From positions 1 through 41,873 of the forward strand of contig JAQXGQ010000016.1 of assembly GCA_029006795.1 (NCBI GenBank): 41,873 bases of DNA, written 5' to 3'. The position numbers and the translations under genes are program-made. Below the pieces are notes generated by a model, which ran no database searches, was not told the DNA's origin, and saw only the letters and a list, made by a program, of their open reading frames with translations. This DNA is from Clostridiales bacterium (GTDB lineage: Bacteria; Bacillota; Clostridia; Lachnospirales; Lachnospiraceae). Shown one piece after another: positions 18,649 through 28,270 of the stretch (positions are counted from its first letter, which is position 1; every line of letters begins with the position of its first letter).

Positions 18649-20886
18649 ATGAGACAGGAAGAACAGATTATCCGCACCGAGTATTCGGAGTTAATGCAGA
18701 AATCTTATATTGATTATGCCATGAGCGTTATTGTGGCGCGTGCCCTTCCGGATGTGCGGGACGGATTAAAACCGGTACAGAGACGTACTTTATACGATAT
18801 GTATGAGCTTGGCATTCGTTATGACAAGCCTTACAGAAAAAGTGCCCGTATTGTCGGTGATACGATGGGTAAATATCATCCTCACGGAGACAGTTCCATT
18901 TATGGAGCATTGGTTGTGCTGGCACAGGATTTTAAAATGGGGCTTCCATTAGTAGACGGACATGGTAACTTTGGTTCTATTGAGGGTGACGGAGCAGCGG
19001 CAATGAGATATACCGAGGCGCGTTTGCAGAAGATTACCCAGGAGGCATACTTAGCAGACCTTGACAAGGATGTGGTAGATTTTGTGCCAAATTTCGACGA
19101 AACGGAGAAAGAACCGGAGGTATTGCCGGTAAAAGTGCCAAATCTTCTTTTGAATGGTTCTGAGGGTATTGCGGTAGGTATGACTACCAGTATTCCTCCC
19201 CACAATTTTGGAGAAGTCATAGATGGTGTTATCGCTTATATGAAAGACCCTGACATCAACACGGAACAGATGATGAAATATATTCCGGGACCGGATTTTC
19301 CTACAGGGGGAATCGTGGCAAATAAGGATGACCTTTTGGCAGTTTACTCCACTGGCATGGGAAAAATTAAGATTCGCGGAAAAGTGGAAGTGGAGCATGG
19401 AAAGGGTGGAAAAGACCGTTTGGTGATTACAGAAATTCCTTACACTATGATTGGTGCAAATATTGGTAAGTTTTTAAATGATGTTTACAGCCTTGTGGAA
19501 ACCAAAAAGACCAACGATATTGTGGATATCACAAACCAGTCCTCGAAAGAGGGAATCCGTATTGTGTTAGAATTGCGAAAAGGGGCAGATGTAGAAAATT
19601 TAAAAAATCTGCTCTATAAAAAGACAAAATTAGAAGATACTTTTGGAGTTAATATGTTAGCAGTTGCGGACGGTAAACCGGAAACAATGGGAATTGTGCC
19701 GATTATCCGTCATCATGTGAATTTCCAGTATGAGCTTGCTACCAGAAAATATAAAACCCTTCTTGCAAAAGAGTTAGATAAAAAAGAAATTCAGGAAGGC
19801 TTAATTGCGGCAACGGACGTTATTGATTTGATTATTGAGATTCTCAGAGGAAGTAAAAATGTCAAAGATGCGAGAGCCTGTCTCACAGAGGGTATCACCG
19901 ACAATATTACCTTTAAGTCTGCCCAGTCAAAGAAGGATGCCGCAAAACTCCGGTTTACGGAGCGTCAGACCACTGCAATTTTAGAGATGCGCTTACAAAA
20001 ATTAATCGGCTTGGAGTTAGAAGCATTAATGAGAGAGCATGAGGAAACATTAAAGAATATTGCACGTTATGAGGATATTTTAGGAAGCCGTTCTGCTATG
20101 GCGAAGGTCATCATCAAAGAGCTTGAGGGGTACAAGAAGGAGTACAATCAGCCAAGAAAGACCGTTATTGATAATTTAGAAGAGGCGGTAGTAGAAGAGA
20201 AGAAGCTAGAAGAGATGGATGTGGTATTTTTAATGGATCGTTTCGGCTATGCTAAGACGGTCGATGTTACCACTTATGAGCGAAATAAAGAGGCGGCAGA
20301 TACGGAAAACCGTTATGTGCTGACCTGTAAAAATACGGATAAAATCTGTATCTTTACCAACACCGGGCAGATGCACCTGCTAAAAGTATTAGATTTACCA
20401 TATGGCAAATTCCGTGATAAGGGTACGCCGATTGATAATATCAGTAATTATGACAGCAGTACGGAAAATTTTATTTATATCACCAATTTAGCAGCAATCA
20501 GTAATTCTAGAGTGATTTTTGGAACGAAAAATGCCATGCTGAAAGTGGTGGACGGTATTGAGTTTGATGTGGCAAAACGTACCACGGCAGCCACAAAATT
20601 AAATGAGGGAGATGAAGTGATTTTCGTGAAAGCTCTCTGTATGGAAGAAACATTGGTTATGCAGTCAGAGAAGGATTTCTTCCTTAGGATTGATACTTCC
20701 GCCATTCCGGAAAAGAAAAAGGGTGCAGTGGGAGTCCGTGGCATGAAACTTGGCGCAGGGGATGCCCTCACAGCGATTTATCTTTTAGATGCAGGAGAAG
20801 AACGGAACGTAGAGGTGAAAGGAAAAGAAGTAGCACTTCATCGTCTGCGCACTGCAAACCGTGACACGAAGGGAACAAAGAAGTAA
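18649..20886 (+). CDS. parC: Type IIA DNA topoisomerase subunit A (topo IV/gyrase A-like)
   Basis: YIDYAMSVIVARALPDVRDGLKPVQRRTLYDMYELG, GKYHPHGDSSIYGALVVLAQDF, active-site AMRYTEARL; no recognisable QRRGGKG GyrA box, short C-terminal propeller. Confidence 0.85.
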   Translation: MRQEEQIIRTEYSELMQKSYIDYAMSVIVARALPDVRDGLKPVQRRTLYDMYELGIRYDKPYRKSARIVGDTMGKYHPHGDSSIYGALVVLAQDFKMGLPLVDGHGNFGSIEGDGAAAMRYTEARLQKITQEAYLADLDKDVVDFVPNFDETEKEPEVLPVKVPNLLLNGSEGIAVGMTTSIPPHNFGEVIDGVIAYMKDPDINTEQMMKYIPGPDFPTGGIVANKDDLLAVYSTGMGKIKIRGKVEVEHGKGGKDRLVITEIPYTMIGANIGKFLNDVYSLVETKKTNDIVDITNQSSKEGIRIVLELRKGADVENLKNLLYKKTKLEDTFGVNMLAVADGKPETMGIVPIIRHHVNFQYELATRKYKTLLAKELDKKEIQEGLIAATDVIDLIIEILRGSKNVKDARACLTEGITDNITFKSAQSKKDAAKLRFTERQTTAILEMRLQKLIGLELEALMREHEETLKNIARYEDILGSRSAMAKVIIKELEGYKKEYNQPRKTVIDNLEEAVVEEKKLEEMDVVFLMDRFGYAKTVDVTTYERNKEAADTENRYVLTCKNTDKICIFTNTGQMHLLKVLDLPYGKFRDKGTPIDNISNYDSSTENFIYITNLAAISNSRVIFGTKNAMLKVVDGIEFDVAKRTTAATKLNEGDEVIFVKALCMEETLVMQSEKDFFLRIDTSAIPEKKKGAVGVRGMKLGAGDALTAIYLLDAGEERNVEVKGKEVALHRLRTANRDTKGTKK

Positions 20887-20898
20887 AGGGAGAAATCG

Positions 20899-21702
20899 AT
20901 GAAGCAGAAAAATAGATTTGAACTCTGGCAGATTCTTTATCCGATTGCGATTTATTATGTGGTTTCAAGTCTGGCATATTTTGGACTGGAAGTGATTTTG
21001 GGAGTTACCACAACGGAGAATTATATGGTGCGCCAGATGTTGTGCGGAGCCATTACCATTCCCTTTATCCTGCGGTTTTACATGGAAGATAAAAAGACAA
21101 GAGATGTGGTTTATGGTGCGAGAAAATTCCGACTTGACGGAGTGCAGATAAAAAATATTCTGCTTACCATAGCAACGGCAGGAACGGCAGGAATGGCAGT
21201 CAATAACATGATTGCCATGACACCGATTGTGCAGACGTCCACAGGATTTCAGAATGCCAATGCCTCTTTTTTTGGAGGAAAACTGATATTTCAGCTGTTA
21301 GGCTCCTGTCTGATTATCCCTATTGCGGAAGAATTGGTATTCCGCGGAGTGGTATATCAGAGAATCCGCGTGTATTTTGATATGAAAGTGGCATTGCTGT
21401 TTTCCGCGTTGATTTTCGGCATTGTCCATGCAAATATGGTGCAGTTCCTTTATGCAGCGTTGTTAGGAATACTGTTAGCGTTTCTCTATGAGAAAACAGG
21501 ATATTTCTATGTGCCGGCGTTAGGTCATATTACAGCAAATACCATTGCGGTTATCAGGACTGCGACGGGATGGCTTGATTTCTCTTATGAACCTACGGCT
21601 GCGGGTATTCGCTTTACGGTGGTGCTCTTTGCAGTGGCAGCAGGTCTTATCTGGTATCAGGTAAAAGAATATCGAATGGCTGTTAATGAGAATTGTCAGT
21701 GA
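20899..21702 (+). CDS. CPBP family intramembrane (glutamic) endopeptidase
   Basis: Multi-TM; IPIAEELVFRGVVYQRIR (EExxxR) and LIFGIVHANMVQFLYAALLGILLAFLYEKTG. Confidence 0.9.
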   Translation: MKQKNRFELWQILYPIAIYYVVSSLAYFGLEVILGVTTTENYMVRQMLCGAITIPFILRFYMEDKKTRDVVYGARKFRLDGVQIKNILLTIATAGTAGMAVNNMIAMTPIVQTSTGFQNANASFFGGKLIFQLLGSCLIIPIAEELVFRGVVYQRIRVYFDMKVALLFSALIFGIVHANMVQFLYAALLGILLAFLYEKTGYFYVPALGHITANTIAVIRTATGWLDFSYEPTAAGIRFTVVLFAVAAGLIWYQVKEYRMAVNENCQ

Positions 21703-21737
21703 TAATTCAAACACAATTTCATAAAAACCCCAAAATG

Positions 21738-21783
21738 CAAAGGTGCAGAAAAATTTATTGAAATTTTTTTGCACCTTTTTTAA
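21738..21783 (+). terminator. Intrinsic terminator after CPBP protease gene
   Basis: AAAGGTGCAGAAAAATTT-ATTG-AAATTTTTTTGCACCTTTTTT, long stem ending in T-tract. Confidence 0.9.
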
Positions 21784-22007
21784 TTGCAAATTGTGCGTAT
21801 AAGCTATTCTATAAAAGAAAACAAGGAATATTTTCAGAAACTTAATGAGAAAAATGTAAATTGACAAATTATCAGACAAAATAACAAAAAAACAGGTAGA
21901 CAAACGATATGGAAAGTTGTATATTAGGATATAGCAAATCAAGAAAAAGACAACTGTTTTTCCAGTAAAGACAGTTTCTGGAAATACACGAAGTGGAAAG
22001 GAAGAAA

Positions 22008-25000
22008 ATGATGAAAGATAAGTTGAACCGTTTTTCCGTAGCCGGTGCACCTGACACCGAAAAGGGTATGTATTCCCCAGCCTTTGAGCATGATAACTGC
22101 GGTATTGGTGCCGTGGTAAATATCAAAGGTATCAAAACCCATGATACTGTGGCGAATGCGTTAAAGATTGTTGAAAACTTAAAACACAGAGCCGGAAAGG
22201 ATGCAGAGGGAAAGACCGGAGACGGTGTTGGTATTTTGTTACAGGTTTCCCACAAATTTTTCTCGAAAGTAACCAAACCGTTAGGAATTGAACTCGGAGA
22301 TGAGAGAGATTACGGTGTCGGTATGTTCTTCTTTCCACAAGACGAATTAAAACGGAACCAGGCAAAGAAGATGTTTGAGGTTATCGTGGAGAAAGAAGGC
22401 ATGAAGTTCTTAGGATGGAGAGAAGTGCCTACAGACCCTACTAAGTTAGGTCAGAAAGCCGTAGACTGTATGCCTTATATCATGCAGGGATTTGTAAAGC
22501 GTCCCCAAGGAGTGGAAAAAGGTCTTGCTTTTGACCGTAAACTCTATGTGGCAAGACGTGTATTTGAGCAGTCCAATGATGATACTTATGTGGTTTCGTT
22601 ATCTAGTAGAACCATCGTATACAAGGGTATGTTCTTAGTAGAGCAGTTAAGACTGTTTTTTGCTGATTTGCAGGATAAGGATTATGAGTCAGCGATTGCA
22701 ACCGTACACTCCCGTTTCTCTACCAACACCAATCCAAGCTGGGAGAGAGCACATCCGAACCGCTTTATTGTACATAATGGTGAGATTAACACCATTAAAG
22801 GTAATGCGGATAAGATGTTAGCCCGTGAGGAAACGATGGAGTCCGAGCACTTAAAAGGTGAGTTACAGAAAGTGCTTCCGGTTATCAATTCCGAGGGTTC
22901 TGACTCAGCTATGTTAGATAATACCTTAGAGTTCTTAGTGATGAGTGGTATGGATTTACCTCTTGCTGTGATGATTATGATTCCGGAACCGTGGGCAAAC
23001 AACCGTATTATGTCCCAGAAGAAAAAGGACTTTTATCAGTATTATGCAACCATGATGGAGCCCTGGGATGGCCCGGCTTCCATCCTGTTTTCCGATGGAG
23101 ATTTAATGGGGGCAGTGCTTGACCGTAACGGTCTTCGTCCATCCCGTTATTACATTACAGATGATGATTATTTAATTCTTTCTTCTGAGGTAGGCGTATT
23201 AGACATTGACCCGACAAAGATTGTGGTAAAAGAACGTCTTCGCCCGGGAAAAATGCTTTTAGTAGATACCGTTGCAGGAAAAGTCATTGATGATGATGAG
23301 TTAAAAGAGACTTATGCCAGCAAGCAGCCTTACGGTGAGTGGCTTGACGGTAATCTGTTAAAATTATCTGACTTAAAGATTCCAAACGAGCGTGTTCCTG
23401 AGTACAGTAAGGAAGAACGCCAGAGAATGCAGAAAGCATTCGGTTATACCTATGAGTCCTTAAGAGAGGCAATCTTACCGATGGCGAAGAATGGTGGTGA
23501 GGGAACTTCCGCAATGGGTATCGATACTCCTCTTGCTGCCTTAGCAAGTGACCATCAGCCGTTGTTTAATTACTTTAAACAGCTGTTTGCACAGGTAACA
23601 AACCCGCCAATCGACTCAATCCGTGAGAAAGTCGTTACCTCCACCACCGTATACATTGGAGAGGATGGTAACCTGTTAGAGGAAAAAGCAGAAAATTGTA
23701 AAGTATTGAAAGTAGATAATCCGATTCTTACCAATACGGATTTGATGAAGATTAAATCCATGAAGGTGGAAGGATTTAAAGTAGAAGTAATTCCGATTAC
23801 TTATTATAAAAACACCAGCTTAGAGAAGGCTATCGACCGTCTTTTTGTGGAGGCAGACCGTGCTTACCGTGACGGAGCAAATATCTTAATCCTTTCCGAC
23901 CGCGGTGTGGATGAAAACCATGTGCCAATTCCTTCCTTATTAGCAGTGTCTGCATTACAGCAGCATTTGGTAAGAACCAAGAAGAGAACATCCTTAGCGA
24001 TGATATTAGAGTCCGGCGAGCCGAGAGAGGTACATCATTTTGCAACCCTGTTAGGCTATGGTGCCTGCGCTATCAACCCATATTTAGCACAGGATACCGT
24101 AAAACAGTTAGTAGACGAGCATATGCTTGACAAGGATTACTATGCAGCAGTGCAGGATTACAATTCTGCAATCTTAAATGGTATCGTAAAAATTGCATCC
24201 AAGATGGGAATTTCTACCATCCAGTCTTATGAAGGTTCTAAAATCTTCGAGGCAATCGGTATTGACAAAAATGTCATTGATAAATATTTCACCAATACTG
24301 TCAGTCGTATCGGTGGCATTACCTTAAAGGACATCGAGTACGATGTAAATATACTTCACTCTGCAGCTTACGATCCGTTAGGATTAGAGACAGATTTGAC
24401 GTTAGACAGCAGAGGACGTCATAAGATGAGAAGTGGTGCAGACCCGCATCTCTACAATCCTGCTACCATTCATTTGTTACAGGAGGCAACCAAACGGGGT
24501 GACTATGAGCTGTTTAAACAGTACACAGAATTAGTAAATAAAGAAGAAAAGGAAATCACCCTTCGCGGTCTGATGGATTTTAATTATCCGAAGAAAGGTG
24601 TTCCGATTGAAGAAGTAGAGAGTGTAGATTCCATTGTCACCAGATTTAAAACAGGTGCAATGTCTTACGGTTCCATTTCTCAGGAGGCACATGAGACGTT
24701 AGCGATTGCCATGAACCGTCTCCACGGAAAATCAAACTCCGGTGAAGGTGGTGAAGATGCAGAGCGTATTGCCAGCAAGAACAGCCCGGTAAACCGTTGC
24801 TCTGCAATCAAACAGGTAGCATCAGGACGATTTGGTGTTACGAGCCAGTATTTAGTAAGTGCACAAGAAATTCAGATTAAGATGGCACAGGGTGCAAAAC
24901 CGGGTGAAGGTGGACATCTTCCGGGCAAAAAAGTATATCCGTGGATTGCTAAGACAAGACTTTCCACACCGGGTGTATCCTTAATTTCTCCGCCACCTCA

Positions 25001-26582
25001 TCACGATATTTATTCTATTGAGGACTTAGAGCAGTTAATTTACGACTTAAAGAACTCAAACCGTGATGCAAGAATTACCGTAAAACTGGTATCAGAAGCA
25101 GGCGTAGGTACAGTCGCAGCAGGTGTAGCGAAAGCAGGGGCACAGGTAGTGTTGATTTCCGGTTATGACGGAGGTACCGGTGCGGCTCCTTCAAGCTCTA
25201 TTCATAATGCAGGACTTCCGTGGGAACTTGGCTTAGCAGAGACACATCAGACTTTGATTATGAATGGTCTTCGTAATAAAGTGCGTATTGAGACAGACGG
25301 TAAGTTAATGAGTGGACGTGACGTTGCCATTGCAGCACTGCTTGGCGCAGAGGAGTACGGTTTTGCTACGGCTCCGCTTGTAACCTTAGGTTGTGTGATG
25401 ATGCGTGTATGTAACTTAGATACCTGTCCGGCAGGAATTGCAACACAGAATCCGGAGCTTCGGAAACGTTTTGCAGGAAAGCCGGAATATGTAGAAAACT
25501 TCATGCGTTTCATTGCTCAGGAATTAAGAGAATACATGGCAAAATTAGGCTGCAGAACCATTGATGAGATGGTAGGAAGAGGCGATTTATTAAAGGTTCG
25601 TGAGGATTTAACAGGACGTGATAAGGAAATCGATTTATCTAGAATCTTAAACAATCCGTTTGCAGAGCAGAAACAGAAAGTGATTTTTGACCCGAAACAG
25701 GTTTATGACTTTGAGTTAGAGAAAACCAAAGACATCACCGTTTTATTAAAGCAGTTAGGCTCTGCATTAGAGAAAAAACAGCGCAGAAGTATTGACGTGG
25801 AGGTTACCAATACTGACCGCTCCTTCGGTACAATTTTTGGTTCCGAAATTACCAAGAAATACGGCGGAGAAGGATTAGAGGAAGACACCTTTATCGTAAA
25901 ATGTACCGGTGCAGGCGGACAAAGCTTTGGTGCGTTCATTCCGAAAGGATTAACCTTAGAGTTAGTTGGTGATTCCAATGATTACTTTGGAAAGGGACTT
26001 TCTGGCGGTAAATTAGTAGTTTATGCTCCGGCTGGTGTGAAATATAAGAGAGATGAAAATATCATTATCGGTAATGTAGCTCTTTATGGTGCTACCAGCG
26101 GTAAAGCATTTATCAGCGGTGTGGCAGGCGAACGTTTCTGTGTTCGTAACTCAGGTGCTTCTGCAGTTGTCGAGGGTGTAGGCGACCACGGATGTGAGTA
26201 CATGACAGGCGGACGAGTAGTTGTTCTCGGAAAAACCGGTAAAAACTTTGCCGCAGGTATGAGTGGTGGTATTGCTTATGTCTTAGACGAGGATAACGAT
26301 TTATATACCAGAATCAATAAAGAGATGGTATTTTCTGAGGAAGTCAGCAACAAGTATGATGTTATGGAATTGAAGGAAATGATTAACGAGCATGTTGCAT
26401 TGACAAATTCCGAAAAGGGAAAAGAAATCTTAGACAATTTCAGTGAATATCTGCCGAAATTCAAGAAAGTAGTTCCGTATGATTATAACCGTATGCTCAT
26501 GGCGATTGTTCAGATGGAAGAAAAAGGTTTGTCTTCAGAGCAGGCGCAGATTGAAGCATTTTATGCAAACACAAGAAACTGA
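22008..26582 (+). CDS. gltB: Glutamate synthase (GOGAT) large subunit
   Basis: Class II amidotransferase Cys in FEHDNCGIGAV after a short propeptide; VHSRFSTNTNPSWERAHPNRFIVHNGEINT; C-terminal GXGXG domain. ORF-track GTG 21993 replaced by ATG 22008 (or 22011) near AAAGGAAG. Confidence 0.97.
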   Translation: MMKDKLNRFSVAGAPDTEKGMYSPAFEHDNCGIGAVVNIKGIKTHDTVANALKIVENLKHRAGKDAEGKTGDGVGILLQVSHKFFSKVTKPLGIELGDERDYGVGMFFFPQDELKRNQAKKMFEVIVEKEGMKFLGWREVPTDPTKLGQKAVDCMPYIMQGFVKRPQGVEKGLAFDRKLYVARRVFEQSNDDTYVVSLSSRTIVYKGMFLVEQLRLFFADLQDKDYESAIATVHSRFSTNTNPSWERAHPNRFIVHNGEINTIKGNADKMLAREETMESEHLKGELQKVLPVINSEGSDSAMLDNTLEFLVMSGMDLPLAVMIMIPEPWANNRIMSQKKKDFYQYYATMMEPWDGPASILFSDGDLMGAVLDRNGLRPSRYYITDDDYLILSSEVGVLDIDPTKIVVKERLRPGKMLLVDTVAGKVIDDDELKETYASKQPYGEWLDGNLLKLSDLKIPNERVPEYSKEERQRMQKAFGYTYESLREAILPMAKNGGEGTSAMGIDTPLAALASDHQPLFNYFKQLFAQVTNPPIDSIREKVVTSTTVYIGEDGNLLEEKAENCKVLKVDNPILTNTDLMKIKSMKVEGFKVEVIPITYYKNTSLEKAIDRLFVEADRAYRDGANILILSDRGVDENHVPIPSLLAVSALQQHLVRTKKRTSLAMILESGEPREVHHFATLLGYGACAINPYLAQDTVKQLVDEHMLDKDYYAAVQDYNSAILNGIVKIASKMGISTIQSYEGSKIFEAIGIDKNVIDKYFTNTVSRIGGITLKDIEYDVNILHSAAYDPLGLETDLTLDSRGRHKMRSGADPHLYNPATIHLLQEATKRGDYELFKQYTELVNKEEKEITLRGLMDFNYPKKGVPIEEVESVDSIVTRFKTGAMSYGSISQEAHETLAIAMNRLHGKSNSGEGGEDAERIASKNSPVNRCSAIKQVASGRFGVTSQYLVSAQEIQIKMAQGAKPGEGGHLPGKKVYPWIAKTRLSTPGVSLISPPPHHDIYSIEDLEQLIYDLKNSNRDARITVKLVSEAGVGTVAAGVAKAGAQVVLISGYDGGTGAAPSSSIHNAGLPWELGLAETHQTLIMNGLRNKVRIETDGKLMSGRDVAIAALLGAEEYGFATAPLVTLGCVMMRVCNLDTCPAGIATQNPELRKRFAGKPEYVENFMRFIAQELREYMAKLGCRTIDEMVGRGDLLKVREDLTGRDKEIDLSRILNNPFAEQKQKVIFDPKQVYDFELEKTKDITVLLKQLGSALEKKQRRSIDVEVTNTDRSFGTIFGSEITKKYGGEGLEEDTFIVKCTGAGGQSFGAFIPKGLTLELVGDSNDYFGKGLSGGKLVVYAPAGVKYKRDENIIIGNVALYGATSGKAFISGVAGERFCVRNSGASAVVEGVGDHGCEYMTGGRVVVLGKTGKNFAAGMSGGIAYVLDEDNDLYTRINKEMVFSEEVSNKYDVMELKEMINEHVALTNSEKGKEILDNFSEYLPKFKKVVPYDYNRMLMAIVQMEEKGLSSEQAQIEAFYANTRN

Positions 26583-26632
26583 AGTTTCTTAGAGTAAGTG
26601 AACTAGATTTCTTAAAGAAAGGACGATAAAAA

Positions 26633-28117
26633 ATGGGAAAACCAACTGGATTTATGGATTATGATAGAGAAAATGCAAAAGCGGTTGCACCAAAGGAACG
26701 TATCAAGAACTTTAACGAGTTTCATACTCCGCTTTCTAAAGAAAAACAGCAGATTCAGGGCGCAAGATGTATGAACTGCGGTGTTCCGTTTTGTCAGGCA
26801 GGAATGAATATTATGGGAATGACTAGTGGCTGCCCACTGCACAACTTAGTTCCGGAGTGGAATGACCTTGTGTATACAGGCAACTGGGAGCAGGCATATA
26901 ATCGTCTGAAAAAGACAAACAATTTCCCTGAGTTTACTTCGAGAGTATGCCCGGCGCTTTGCGAGGCGGCCTGCACCTGTGGCCACTGGGAAGACCCGGT
27001 GACCTGTAAGGCAAATGAGCACGGCATTATTGAAAATGCTTACGAGCAGGGCTATGCGGCAGCAAAACCGCCGAAAGTACGCACCGGCAAAAAGGTGGCA
27101 GTCATCGGTTCCGGCCCGGCAGGCTTAGCGGCAGCAGATCAGTTAAATAAGCGTGGTCATTCTGTGACAGTTTTCGAGAGAGATGACCGTGTGGGTGGAC
27201 TTTTGATGTACGGCATTCCGAACATGAAGTTAGAAAAATGGGTCATTGACCGTAAAGTGAACGTTATGAAGGAAGAGGGCGTTACCTTCGTTACCGGTGT
27301 GAATGTTGGAAAAGACGTAAAGGCAGCAAAATTATTAAAGGACTATGACCGTGTGATTTTAGCATGCGGAGCAAAAAATCCGAGAGATATCAAAGCACCG
27401 GGACGCGATGCAAAGGGTATCTATTTTGCAGTGGATTTCTTAAAGGCAACGACAAAGAGCTTGTTAGACTCAGAGCTGAAAGATAATAACTATATTTCTG
27501 CGAAAGGCAAAAAGGTAGTGATTATCGGTGGTGGTGATACTGGAAATGACTGTGTAGGAACCTCTATTCGCCACGGCTGCGTCAGTGTGACACAGCTTGA
27601 AATGATGCCGAAGGCTCCTGACACAAGAGCAGAGAATAATCCGTGGCCGGAATGGCCGAAAGTCTGCAAGACAGACTATGGTCAGGAAGAGGCGATTGCC
27701 ATGTTCGGACATGATCCACGTATCTATCAGACGACAGTGAAAGAATTTTTAAAAGATAAAAACGGCAATTTGAACGGACTTATCACCGTAAAATTAGAGA
27801 GTAAAAAAGATGAGAAAACTGGACGTATGGTAATGGCAGAAGTGGCAGGCTCCGAGAAGAAATTAGAGGCAGATTTAGTATTAATTGCAGCCGGTTTCTT
27901 AGGAACAGAGCAGTATGTAGCTGACGCTTTCGGTGTGGAATTAAATGCCAGAACCAATGTGGCAACTGCAGAGGGCGCTTATGCAACCAATGTGAAAAAT
28001 GTATTTGCAGCGGGAGATGTTCACAGAGGACAGTCCTTAGTGGTATGGGCAATCCGTGAGGGACGGGAAGTTGCAAGAGAAGTAGACGAAAGCCTGATGG
28101 GATATTCCAATCTGTAA
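26633..28117 (+). CDS. gltD: Glutamate synthase small subunit
   Basis: CMNCGVPFCQ, CPLHNLVPEWNDLVY, VCPALCEAACT, GSGPAGLAAADQLNKRGHSVTVFER, GGGDTGNDCVGTSIRHG, VFAAGDVHRGQSLVVWAIREGR. Confidence 0.97.
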   Translation: MGKPTGFMDYDRENAKAVAPKERIKNFNEFHTPLSKEKQQIQGARCMNCGVPFCQAGMNIMGMTSGCPLHNLVPEWNDLVYTGNWEQAYNRLKKTNNFPEFTSRVCPALCEAACTCGHWEDPVTCKANEHGIIENAYEQGYAAAKPPKVRTGKKVAVIGSGPAGLAAADQLNKRGHSVTVFERDDRVGGLLMYGIPNMKLEKWVIDRKVNVMKEEGVTFVTGVNVGKDVKAAKLLKDYDRVILACGAKNPRDIKAPGRDAKGIYFAVDFLKATTKSLLDSELKDNNYISAKGKKVVIIGGGDTGNDCVGTSIRHGCVSVTQLEMMPKAPDTRAENNPWPEWPKVCKTDYGQEEAIAMFGHDPRIYQTTVKEFLKDKNGNLNGLITVKLESKKDEKTGRMVMAEVAGSEKKLEADLVLIAAGFLGTEQYVADAFGVELNARTNVATAEGAYATNVKNVFAAGDVHRGQSLVVWAIREGREVAREVDESLMGYSNL

Positions 28118-28137
28118 GGGCAGTTTATAAAATGATA

Positions 28138-28177
28138 GAAATAGCATTCGGACTAAAAAAGTTCGGATGCTATTTTG
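28138..28177 (+). terminator. Intrinsic terminator after gltD
   Basis: AAATAGCATTCGGACT-AAAAA-AGTTCGGATGCTATTTT. Confidence 0.85.
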
Positions 28178-28207
28178 GTTATTGTGATGGAGGAGGAAGG
28201 TAATCTG

Positions 28208-28236
28208 TTGTAAAACGAGAAGTTTTTCGCTATAAT
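28208..28236 (+). promoter_or_regulatory. Predicted sigma-A promoter for the membrane protein-pepF genes
   Basis: TTGTAA (28208-28213), 17-bp spacer, TATAAT (28231-28236). Confidence 0.75.
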
Positions 28237-28270
28237 AGGGACAGCACAAATGAGAGGGGAGCTGTCATTT

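Noticed and set aside
21520-22050. 176-aa minus-strand ORF across the CPBP-gltB intergenic region
   Set aside because: Runs antisense through a strong terminator and the gltB leader; Phe/Leu/Ile-rich translation of AT-rich DNA, no recognisable family.
22132-26464. Multiple minus-strand ORFs (62-106 aa) within gltB
   Set aside because: All are antisense to a confidently identified 1.5-kaa enzyme; no homology or RBS support.
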